This document shows, piece by piece, positions 41,211 through 52,500 of a DNA stretch of 64,000 bases. The notes below the pieces were generated by a model. It saw nothing but the letters and a program-made list of their open reading frames with translations. It was not told the origin of the DNA and did no database searches. The stretch comes from Cristatella mucedo. Taxonomy: Eukaryota; Bryozoa; Phylactolaemata; Cristatellidae. The number at the start of each line of letters is the position of its first letter. Positions within the stretch are counted from its first letter, which is position 1. Position numbers and translations under genes: made by a program. The stretch covers positions 3,621,001-3,685,000 of the forward strand of contig WPIO01000035.1 of assembly GCA_009760855.2 (NCBI GenBank), read 5' to 3'.

Positions 41211-41960
41211 CAGTGCCTTCAGCATATCCCCGAGTTATTTTATCTTAACACCGTTAAGGCACAGTCGTCGACTGTAAGGGGCGAGCACATGTAGGGAGCC
41301 CAAAATAGCAGCCGAACCGTGCTTCAAAACCGACTGCTGTCTTGAGAAAAAGGCTGCACGAAGTGTCCAAATAGCTAAGATCATCAGTACATACAAAATT
41401 TTGACTGGATTATAGCAAAAGTAATGCTGAACGCACTTAGCATGACGTAGAGGAAAAAATGTCACCACTTGGGCGACGTTAATACTTGGTGACTGGTAAA
41501 CGACAGTCCTAGCAGCCGACGCCAGCACTCAGCATGCTGAGGCTTCACATTGCCTATCACAAGCACGCGAGTCTGTGTAGAAAAAGGGTTCCATACAAAA
41601 ACGAATTTGTGCGAAGGACAAGGAGACCGGCACTGCCGCTCACTTAAGCAGGTTTCGTAGAGGTCTCCGAGCTTGCAGCCGAGGCGGGCCGGCAAGGCCA
41701 ACGGCGAGTCCAAAGGCCGGAAGAACGGCGATTCTCGCGACGCGAAAGCATCCGCCTACTCGTCCTCCTCCAGCGATGCAGAGCCCGGAAGACGCTCGCC
41801 GGCGTCGACGCACTGAGTAGCACCAGGGGACGACAAGTCCAGCCGACCGCACGCGTGCCCCGGGCGCGTGCCTGGGGCAGCGCGGAGGAGGAGTCTGCCG
41901 CGACGCCCCAGCTGCTGGCAGGCAGGTCAGAGGGCGAATCCTCTGCTCGCTGGCTGGCAG
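41211..41960. other. 3' flank of the EVA1C-like gene
   Basis: Probably contains the 3' UTR and end of the minus-strand gene. GC-rich down to about 41.64 kb, then AT-rich. No minus-strand AATAAA was noticed close to the exon, so the cleavage site is unknown. Confidence 0.3.
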
Positions 41961-42407
41961 CTACACGGCCGTGGACCGGACCGTCGCGTAGCTGCTTCGG
42001 TCGCTCGACAGAGCGTAATCCCTGTCTTCCTGAGACACCCACACGGGTCGGTCGCTGCCGCCGCCTCCACCGCTGCTGGAGCCTTGACGTGGGCTCCTGC
42101 GAGGCGGCTGCGGTGGCAGAGGATGCGCTCTCGGCGGCTGGGGCACGGCCAGCGAGGCGAGCCTCGCCGAGGCCGACGGCAGCGGAGGCGGTGGCGGCTG
42201 CTGCCGTCGCTGGTGTCGAAGCTGCTCCAGCGGTGTCGCCGCGACCGCCACAGTGACTATCGGCGAAGACGCGGACGCCGGGCCAGCCAGCTGCATGCCG
42301 TCGTCGGCGCTTCTCGGCATGGTGGCAGTGGTGGCCGCCGTGCTTGAGGCGGGAAGGGTGGCGGGCGACGCCGTCGCGTCGTTGGAGCCACCCTCCCCGG
42401 CCGATAG
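41961..42407 (-). other. In-frame 148-codon extension beyond the EVA1C-like stop
   Basis: Directly after TGA the same frame continues CTA TCG GCC and stays open to TAG at 41963-41961. The predicted extension is low-complexity at first (Ala/Ser/Thr). It then has a proline-rich run QQPPPPPLPS, a Gly/Ser run, and a less biased end with SQEDRDYALSSDRSSYATV followed by RSTAV. The last four residues, STAV, fit the class I PDZ ligand form (S/T-x-hydrophobic). TGA followed by CTA is the core of the known readthrough context. Against this, GC-rich DNA has few stops, and antisense frames here are open too. It could be 3' UTR. Confidence 0.4.
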
Positions 42408-42423
42408 TCAGCTGTGGCGGTCG
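42242..42423 (-). promoter_or_regulatory. Long hairpin enclosing the EVA1C-like stop codon
   Basis: Positions 42400-42423 and 42242-42264 are inverted copies: 23 paired positions with one extra base in the first arm and a 135-nt loop. In the transcript the 5' arm contains the last codons (CGCCACAGC), the stop UGA and the following CUAUCGG. The bulged C directly precedes the UGA. The arms cannot match this well by chance at this distance. Whether the hairpin affects termination is inference. Confidence 0.7.
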
Positions 42424-42877
42424 TAGAAGGAGTTCGTGCGCGTCTGGTCGCCGCCGCCGCCGTCGTCGTTCTCGTAGTATGTGTGTCGCGGGTCGTGGTG
42501 GTGAAAGACGTCGTCGCTTCGGCTGCTTCCGCCGCGGCTGACCGCCGCCAGACTCAGGCCGAACGCGGTCAGGCCGGCCACGTCGGACGGGTCGGCTGCA
42601 GGCACGTAAGTGTTCTCCTCGTTGCTTTGATCGGCAGACGGCGGCCCGGCTGCATCGCTGCTCGCGTTGAGCTTCCGCCGGTCGCTATCGCCGTCCTCCT
42701 CGTAGCCGGCGCGGCAGCTGTGCATGCCACGGGCGAGCAGGCTCCCGCCGCGCCGGCTACCGCCACGCCGGCGTCGGTGTCGCATGTGCAGCAGACGGCC
42801 GACGGCAAGAAGTGTTGCCAGCAGCAGAGCGATGCAGCCGCACAGAGCTCCATAGAGCGCCATCTTCTCCGTGTTGT
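42408..42877 (-). CDS. EVA1C: EVA1C-like last exon: transmembrane segment and cytoplasmic tail
   Basis: The acceptor is CCGTTCCTCTCGCAG. The exon enters in phase 1, giving DNTEKMALYGALCGC, and continues with the membrane span IALLLATLLAVGRLL. Next come basic residues MRHRRRRGGSRRGG and an approximately 110-residue cytoplasmic tail containing ENTYVPAADPSDV and HTYYENDDGGGG. The tail ends TNSFYDRHS at a TGA (42410-42408). NTEKMALYG fits the EVA1/FAM176 signature (NPERAALYF in the EVA1A/B paralogues). The exon is much more GC-rich than the surrounding introns. The frame stays open for a further 148 codons after the TGA, annotated separately. Confidence 0.85.
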
Positions 42878-45800
42878 CTGCGAGAGGAACGGATAGTAAG
42901 AAAAAAATACTCATAATACGCGTTTGCATACTGTCGTCAGAGAAATCGATCTCTATGTGGGCACTTTACATTTGCTGTAAAGGAAGCATGATCGAATGGC
43001 TAGAGGGAGGGTGCTCAATGGCACCGAGCATAATGCGGCCAATGGTAGAGTACCCATGCTGCAGGGCATGGCTGCCGACAATCAGTCGGCTCACGCGATT
43101 GGCACTAAGACGGCCAGGGTTCGCCAATTGCATTCGCAAGCATGCTTTGGAAGTCGGTGCAATGTTTGCTGTCACTAATCAGCTGCTCTCATTTCAACTG
43201 TGCCGAACCCGAAGGACTGAAAGGTGATTGAAGAAAGATCTGCAGAGGCGGTCGCGAAATGTTTAGTGAACGCACGCATCGTGTTCGCGATGGTCAAAGC
43301 ATCGCTCACAGCTAACACGAGACGAGTCGCTTATGCGAATCGCTAAAGCTGCTGTGCACAGCCATTCTTGCTGAGAAGGTTTGCAGGTTTGGTGGCCCCT
43401 GCACGGTAGGTCGAGCGTCTGGATCAACGAGGAACGCCGGATGATGCGGTTCTTACGTTCTCTCGGCTGCAGCAGCTTGCACAATAAATAGAAGTGCTCT
43501 ATTTAAAAAAAAGGTCAAGCAAACAAAGCAAATACTTGCCTTGAATGTATTTGAAAGTATGCACCCAGCCCATCAGCAAGTCATCGTCACCATATGCTGC
43601 ACCGTGCCGATGATTGGCATGCAAGCCTGTTTTGTTGCATAGTGCACTCGAGGCTGCCGGTGCTTCTGGGCTGGCCTCGGTGACCAGCTCTCTGCCTGCC
43701 AATGCTGAAGTGTGCATTACTCGTTCTCCTCCTAAAACGCAAAATAAGGGCTGAATAATGCTTAGAATCCTTGTGAAAAATGCCCCTGAGCTTGCAACCG
43801 TCTTGCAGCTGCTCAAAAAAGGCAGCTTCATTGCTATTCACTTACGATGCCTACATTCTGGGCTTATGTCTTTTTGGTTACGAGGTGACTGTTGTGCAGC
43901 TAACAGATGACTGGGAGGATGGCATCACAGACGACACTGCGGTAAGCAAAGGCTATGGATAGAGATTTGCTAGCCAGCACTAGAAGCCGAGATGCAAGGC
44001 TGCTAGCCTGCACCTGGGGGTGCAACTATGAGCAACAGCAGGCAGGCTTAAACAAAGAAATGATATCGCAAGGTAAAGAGATTCGGTAAGACTAACGAAG
44101 ATAGATGTGGTGGTCGGAAAGGAGGCATTCTTAGAATCAGGTGAACAACGATTCGCTTTCACATTACTCAGCCTGGCCAAAACTGTAGCAATGTGCAGTT
44201 AACAAAATTCCCAGCTCCGGTGCTGCTGGTGGTACTGCTACGGTGGCTGCAAGCAGCAAGTTTTACGGCACAGATTTCTTACACCATACATTGGGCGTGC
44301 CTATGGGCCGGCATTTCGCTAGCTCCTCCATATGGATAAAGAAAGCATGCAATAAACATAGGCTGCAATGTGCTGGTGGTGGGCACACGAGCCACAATCT
44401 GCTGTGATGCAGATCGGGTGAAAAGTGCTACCTACCGATATCTGATCGAGTCGGTGACGAGACAGTTTGCCGACTGCTTTTTACGTGCCGAGCCCTAGCG
44501 TCCTTACTGTGCTTAAAGCAAAGTCATTGAGTTTAGACACGGATGTGGGAGGGAATAGCAGCATGTCAGCTACGTTATGCATACAAACGCAAAAAGCCCT
44601 TGGCAATATGATCCTCTGCCAAATCAGCAAGATGGCTGTGGCTAATAAGTCCTTGCTTGGGTCGGAAGTGAGGGGTAGAGCCGGCATGCACTGAGGTGTA
44701 ACGAATGAAACACCGGCACATATACATGCACAGGTCATTATTTTTGCAGTTGACTGGTGCTTCTCACTCAGGATAGCCTAGAAGATTTTTTTATGTAATT
44801 GCCTAGAAAGTCAGTTTTCTGCGAGTACAAATCTCTGTTATTGAACTAATTTGGTGGTACTATGGGATAGGACATCTGGGGCGTATAATAGTATGTATAA
44901 TACATGAAATTATAAGATATCCAAGACTGACATTACATTCCTAAGATCCTACATAGTGTGCAGACCCATGGTTCAGGTTGTTCATCAAGCTCCAATAAAT
45001 GGTGCACACTTTTCAAATTGATCTGTTGCCGATGGAACCCCTTAACGTAGCGCCAGTGCGAACTAGCGGCTTCGGGTAAAGCTCCACGATTAGTCTTACC
45101 CTAATTTAGCATTTCACAATGGAGTCTCCTTTTGTCCGGCCAGCTTCTTCTGTGCCAATGAACAGCCACTAAATCCTTCAACTAAATGGTACCATTTCCG
45201 GGAAATGGCAGCTCGCATTGCGATTCTCTGCAATGTTGGGTAATGTATCTCTGTCTGTAACTCCAAAAAGCCACAAAAACTAACTGGGTATTACCCAAGA
45301 GTTTTTTACAACACGCTCACAGCCTATGCAGCTTCCTGAATGCATGCAGTAGCCACCAGACTTCTTCTCACACGCAACAATGGAGAAGCGTAGCTGAGTC
45401 GAGAGAGCAGTTGAGTTCGTGAGTAGATTACAAGCAGCAGCTCAGGACGGCAAGAACTGACTTGGCACAGTCGGCAGCAGGAAAGTAGATAATGGTGTGT
45501 AAAAACTGCAGAAGTGAGTTCCGCAGTCAATGAACTACGGAATAAAAGCTTTTGTCATGAATGGTCTTTAAGTGGAGGAATAGAACAGCTAATTTATAGT
45601 TCATAGAGGACCTGGGGGCACGAGAAAGCTGACACTGGTTCAGCTTTCAGCTAGGTATGAAGGTGCCAAACCGTGGCTAGTCTTGTGGGTCAGCATAAGA
45701 ATTTACTCTGTACCCACTGATCAACCAGAAGCCGTCGAAGCACCTTCAGTAAAGGAGACACATCGTCAAGTCGTTGGGATTCTTAATTACCCTTTCAGCC

Positions 45801-48800
45801 GTATTCATCAGCCGCCGAAGTGGCACAGTGGCTATTTTTGAAAGCCCTGCCAAAATTGAATTGGACTAATCTAGCCGAGACAGAACCAGGCAGCTAGTTA
45901 AATTTATTGCAAGCCTCCTTGGTAGACAATTCCTAATCTTAGAGATGGCTAGTTGTATAGGCAGTCATTAATTATGCACTGCTAAAGGGCTAAGGGCACG
46001 TATTCTGTTTTTGGGTAGTTTGTCTTCGTATTAAGCACTGTCTGATGGCATACCCTACCTTCTGAAATCGAGCTGCCGACCATAAGTCAGCTTGCATATA
46101 CCTTGGACTTACTTGCATTGATCTGTACATAGAGACAAATGGCCCACGAGCCCTGACGAAAGGATGGCAGTTACTGGCAAGGACGAGGTCTGGCTGACAT
46201 CTGACCCATGGCAAAAACATCTGACCCAAACTGGGATAGAAAATATATAAAGGTGTGAACGCTGATACACTTGGAAAAAGCAGAAGATGACGAGGGTATA
46301 AGGAATCTTCAAAAGGGTAATCTCTCCTTACTCTACAAACCCAAAAGATGCAGTCAAGAAAAATGGTGACAACTTTGCTTGCTGTGGTATACTGCTTACA
46401 CACAGAACAACGCATGCACAGAAGAGCATGCTAAATAGGAGAAACGGTTATGCATGAATGTTTGGAGGATTTTCGATAGCACGGGGGTGGCCACAGTTTC
46501 AACACAGATGTACGACTTCGAGTGGAATGGCTATCAAGTGTTAACAGTGGCCACTTATGCTGCAGCTTTTAAAGGCCTTGATGAAAACTTCAGCTGCCGG
46601 CCATGCAATGCTTTACCTGGTAATCCCGGCTGGTTCTGTTCCTCGAGTATGCCAACAGACTTGGGAACTGCACTTATTACGACAGCCCCAGTCGATCCAG
46701 AGCTAGCAGCTGTAAGGTCGCCGGGATGGTCGTTCTGGCTGGTATACAGATAGGCCCCTGAAAGTGCCGATGTCACAGCAGTCGAGTTGGGGCCTCGCCA
46801 GCTGGACACGAGGATGCTCTTGGGTACTAAAATCAACATTGTCGAAGGATGAGCCAGGGCAAGTGTCCAGTATACACGATCCCTCAAACGAAATGGCCGA
46901 TTTATTTCGCGGCTGGTGGCTAGAACTAGCAAAAATTCTCAGCCGACGAGCAAACCGTATGAAAGGAACCAGTCGAGGACTCTGCACGGGATTAATGCTA
47001 CTTCGGGTTGATATTGCTAGTACGTGGTTGTCAAAATTCATTATGGAAAATAAATCAAGAGACAGCATTTGCTTGCTGCGAACATCCACTGAGGCTCGAG
47101 GATATACGCAAATTTGTTTCATGTTTCCATTGTACTTACTCCCTGCTTTTACTTATTACCAATTGACTTTTAACAGCAGTGAAGTCGTCGGGCCATGACG
47201 TTTTTATGGGAAGTGGCCATTTACAAATACGAAACAGCTGGACCAACAGACCATTTACCATTGTTAGCTAATTATCATAGACAGATAAGGAATGCTCGTC
47301 ATTGGCACTGGCTGTAGTACAAATTCATTCAGCACGAACGTTTTCACTTATACCCCATTGCCAGAAAAACTTGATTAGACATAACCATCTCGCTACTACA
47401 ACCGAAACTGCTATTGGCAATGTCGATCAAAGTCTGGATAGCCATGTTTACCTGCACATTGATCAATATTATTGTAATGATTAGCATGCGAGCAGTTGTG
47501 CATAGCTTAACTTGGCAATCCAATAGTATGTACACGAAGACAGCAGACTAATGCGCACATTCATAATGCTCAATGCAACATCAAGGTAACAGTCCCAGTG
47601 CTAGGCCAGATAAAAATTCAGCAAAATGTGCTTAATTTAAAAGCCAGTTGAACTTACCACAGGTGTAGCTCAAGTCGAGGAACTTGTTCTTGTGAGGGCA
47701 CACTCGGCCAAGCACGGCATCGATGGCTTCGAACAAGCACGTCCTCCTACCAGAGCAGCGCCTTTTTACCTGCAGTGAAGCAGATGCTGAGCTGCAGCCT
47801 GTAATGAAGGATGGATTCGGTTTGAACGTTAGTAGAACACAACTGGTTGTTTGCTGAATTGCTGTCACTCGAGACAGGCTAGTAAGAGCATAGACAATGT
47901 AGAGTTAATGGATGGGTCGTGATCTAAGATCTGCTACAGATAATACCACCATCAAAGATTGCTTATAGACTCACTAGCCCAGTTTGTGGTAAGACTTCAG
48001 GTCAAGTTGAGAAAGCTTATGAGACCTCCAGTTGTCCAGACTTTCTGCTTGCAAATACGTCAGTCCCAGCTGCCGTCTTTAAAGGTCGACCCTCTTGCCA
48101 CATTGGTTTTGGGCACGTTATGGTCATTGAGCTTACGAGTGATGCTGGAAGGCTGGACAAAAGTCAATGCTGGACTCCATCAGGTAGGCCAAAAGCAGCA
48201 TATCAGGAGCTGCCCGACTATTGCCAAGCTTCTCACAACAGCATACAGACCTGTGATCCTAACAAGTCACACGGGAATCCAGGCAGTAAATGCTGCTCCG
48301 CACTTGCAGCTCGAAGTGGATGAGCTAGGCATTATAATCTTTGGTGACAGGTACGTATCACGATCTCTCACAAAACAAGAGAGCTAGAGTCGCCTGAGGT
48401 AAGCAAGCCCTTTTAAGTGGTCAATGGGCCAGGGCTTGTCGTAGCTTTCAAGTCCATTAAAAACAGACGGCATGGTTTATCAAGGAGAGAGTGAGGCATA
48501 GGGACCAGCGAGGCCATCTGGAAACAAGCATTGCACTGCATAGCTTTGGCTTGGTTTAGAGAGTTAAATGGGCGCAGCAGGAGTGCTCAGCATATCGAAA
48601 GAAACTGCTTTCCCAATCCGTATTTCAACGACTCGGTAGAAACAATTACACGAGCTCCAAATGGGTCTCGTTTACGTCGCCGGTGGGATGTTTGTGAGGC
48701 AACCAGTCAGTGCATATTAATAAAAACACTCAAAACATAATTTATATACATAGCCCTCCAAGAGAACTAAATCTCAATTCAGGCACTACACATATTCCAC

Positions 48801-49478
48801 GGGCTCCAGCCCACGATCTCGGTCACCAAATACATTCACCTTGACCTCGGTCGTTTAAGGCAAGCACCTTAACATCTGGGCCAAACCAGCGAGGCTATAC
48901 TCAATGCGGAGGGCCGTGGCCTACCGGTAAGTGGCAGCACATCCCTAGCTCTAGCCGACAATGCACATGTCACCTCAGATAATAGCTCTGGCAGACTTTT
49001 CTAATCGCCAAAAAAGAGCAGAGCTGAGATGCAGTAGTGAAAGAAGGCAGCTAGTGATGAGACTAAAGAAACTGAATCTTGGTAATCAACGATTCTCAAA
49101 TTAGAAAAGTAAAGCACAAGAGAAGTGACCAAATTTTTCTTGTGAATACAAATGTGTCTATTTGGTTGAGAATGCCTGGCTCCAATTACTGGACTGGCAT
49201 CAGCTAGCTGGCTTTCCTTGATCGTAGCCTCGAGATTAGGTGCTCCCACTTTGCGATCCAGGTCGCAGGTTCTAGTCCTCCACCAGGTTATTCGTCATTG
49301 CCGACTACAGGCAGAATTCGTACCGGCTACAGCTCTTCTGCAGCTATATAAATAAGGCTGCAAATCAACTAACCTACACTTGTTAATTTGCACTCGATGA
49401 AGGTTATCAAGCTCGCCCTGTGCTATCATATCCTGCCCCAGCCCTGTCATACCCAGCTATATTCTCCTCGGTGTGGGC

Positions 49479-49529
<51 letters not shown>

Positions 49530-52500
49530 TGTGTGTGTTTGCATGGGCGAGCGTGTCTGTACGTATGTTTGGTGTGCCCTTTGTGCTCAGACTCAATACA
49601 ACAGTTACCGAGCAGAGTGCCAAGGAAGCAAATGCATAATTCAAAATCGGGCCTACTTTCTCACCTTGAAAAGATGCTGCGCTTTTTAGACTTTCGGTCC
49701 AAAAAGGTCAGCTCTTCAGAGCAGGGCACCAGCTGAAGCATTTTAATGAGTGGCATTTCCAATTGCTGCTGACCTTTTCAGATCGCCAGCAGCACTTAAT
49801 GCTGAGCTGATATTTTTCAGGGGCCCTACCTGCAGTTTCTCGGGGTCTTAGCTGTTCATTGACCTTACTGGCTTTTTACTAAGCTTCTGGCATGCAAGTC
49901 AGACACAATTGTTTGGAGTAAAAATGCCGGACGTTCGTGTTTAGTAGTCAGCACAGTCCAAGTACTCACTCCAGCTGACGGTTCGATACAGAGATCAAGT
50001 TGGAACTATGGCAGTATGAAAAACAAACAGATTGTGTTGCAGGTCAAAAGCCAGCTTGCTTGAGCGACGGTTACTTTGAAACTGCTGAAGACACCTTAGG
50101 TAATGGCAGATGGTAGACTGATCTAAAGAACAGCCCAAGCCAGATCGATGGCAGCACCCCACATGCTTTGACCTTCAGCCCTTCTATCGGCAACCATACG
50201 ATCTGCAGGTCACCCAGCACCATCGAAAAACCTAGGAGCTCAAACCAAAAACTAGAGCCAGCCACGGGCCTCTTAGAACCGCCAGGCATTTCTCGTCTGC
50301 TGGGGCCTGAGTGGACACACGAAGCCTGCTTTAAAGCAGACTTGCAGCACTCAGTTCTTCTCGTTTGGTAATCGTCATTTTATTGACAGCTCAGACAGGG
50401 TCAGCTGCAGCAGCTGAGTAAGATCAAATCGACTGTCTGTCATGCGACTGGCTTGCACAGCAGGAGGGGTGGCAGTGACTGAGGCTGTCGGCCATGTCAT
50501 GCAGGCACAGCAACGGTTGAGCCGGCTGCCTCCCCCCCCCCCCCCCCCCCGTCGGAGCTGACTGGCGCCTGAATGGCTTCAGACAACATCAGCAGCTGGG
50601 GTAATCTCTTTAGCCTGACAGCTGAGTTCCACTGAGTTAGCTTGAGGCTAGACTGGTGTTTACTGACCGGACTGTGCTTTCACAGTAAACGGCCGACACT
50701 GAAAGATTCCATCTTCGTCTGGCTTAACCAGGGCAATCAGATAGAAGCCTCCCTCGAGCACACGGCATGAGCTTGAGGGTGCTAAGATCTGATAGTGTCA
50801 GCAGCCATCAGCACCAGCGCTCCCCAGGTTAGGGCTACAAGCCAAGGGAGGTGGGTCACCGTCAACCTTCACTCAAGATTGGAGACCACTAACACAATCG
50901 CGAGCCAGTTAGGGCTTGCATTGAAATGATAAAAAAAACAAACAGAAAAACACTTGTCAGTGCCGACTGCCATGACGGTGTTTTAACTCGGAATCTTTTT
51001 GTAATGGAGGACAATATAGCCGATTGAGTCCGGATAAGGAGACCGAAAATAATAATCTGCTGGAGCCGGAACACCAACTGCTGGCTGGATATTGCCATTC
51101 CGGTGAACCGACACAGTCCAATATAGTAATAGGGTACAACCGGAAAATAACTGCCCGACGGAATCCTCAACGTCCTTGCAAACGTTCACTTTCATGGACT
51201 GGCAGCTGGTTGGGGTATGGTCTGTATGCCTTTCTAGAGCAAAGCCAAACCGTTTCAATCCGAGCACATCACTCACTTACACGGCATCTTTCTGTACCTC
51301 TCTTCCATTACAATCACCCACTGCAAACTATTTGACCGTAATGACAATTCGGGCTTTCGTGGGAATTGTGAATTCGAGTGCAATCATGAATTGTTACTCG
51401 TGAAAAATGTGCTGAATAAACGTTGTCAGTGCATATACGGACGCAAGCTTGCTGCAGTGGCATTTGCCTCGGCAAGCATGCATGTGCTAGGTTTGCACGG
51501 GAAGCACCTTCCAGTACATGTTAGCTGCTAGCTGGTGGATCAAGAAGCCAAGGCTGGTCACCGAAATCTACCCTGGCCGACAGGTGATCACGCCCGATCG
51601 GTATCGAAGTTTGCTGTTGGCCAGTAATGTTACCCGGAAGATTGCACTGCAATCAGATCTCAGTTAAAATAACCCTTCCCTGCTATACTGACAATGCTTG
51701 TGATTTAATTTTAGTTAAAAGAGCTCTTGTTGCCTTCCAAATTCAAATGGATAGTTCTAATAAATCTTCGTGCGATAAGTGCATACAGTCTCACTCACGG
51801 TGGAATACGGTTACTTGATTGCGCCTTTAAACAAAAACCAATTGCTTGCTGTAACCTGGTCTCACCGTGCAACCACAGCTGTCCCACACACAACCAGCTC
51901 GCAGGCCCATTGCAAATAATGAGTGAGCAAACAGATACTCATAGTGTGTATATTTGTGAGTGGATTCCAAATAGTGCATGACAGCAGGTTCAATTACCCA
52001 AGTTCGGTTTTTGCATCTTAAGCAAGAGGTAGATACTCCTGGGAGATCTCTACGTGTATCACTCAGATGAATCACACCTATCGCTCAGCATGCAGGGTTT
52101 TCTCAGAATGTAGTGCGAAACTTTTCCTTCTAATCAAAAAACTTATGCCAGAGCTGCCCTGAACTTAAGCAAGTGAGAGAGAAAGGGCAGATAGATTGAT
52201 AGATATATTGATGGAATTATTGCTAGATGGATAGACAGGTAGATAGACAGACAGTAGATGACAGTAGATACGTAGACAGACAGATAGCTTGATAGACAGG
52301 CCGGTAGAAGGTGAGAGACAGGAAGAGAGGGAAGACAAAAAATAGAGAGTGAGCAAGGAAAGGATGGGATAAAGTCGAGAGGGAAGGAGAGTGGGTGATG
52401 GAAGGAATGATGAGAGGCTTAGAAAGGCAGGAGAGGAGTGAAAAGAGGGGGTTCGAGCGTAAGCTATAACGATAACGAAGGACCAGAAGGTGCCGGTGCA

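Noticed and set aside
41640-42900. Plus-strand and other-frame open frames of 130-160 codons across the EVA1C-like last exon
   Set aside because: They are antisense or out-of-frame shadows in GC-rich sequence. Only the minus frame with the transmembrane segment continues correctly from an upstream exon.
43780-43962. Plus frame containing GYEVTVVQLTDDWEDG with a donor-like GCG|GTAAGC, loosely reminiscent of a Rossmann-fold oxidoreductase or a stray PYROXD1 exon
   Set aside because: It lacks a glycine-rich loop, lies 22 kb beyond the end of PYROXD1 inside an intron of an opposite-strand gene, and no partner exon was found.
46703-47198. 139- and 144-codon frames around 46.7-47.2 kb
   Set aside because: They are in frames that do not fit the EVA1C-like splice phases and have no recognisable domains. 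Only the 46617-46826 segment in the compatible frame was kept as a candidate.
47959-48387. 142-codon plus frame in an EVA1C-like intron, considered as a gene or as the opposite strand of a second SUEL exon
   Set aside because: No domain was recognised, and the minus strand shows no SUEL cysteine pattern.
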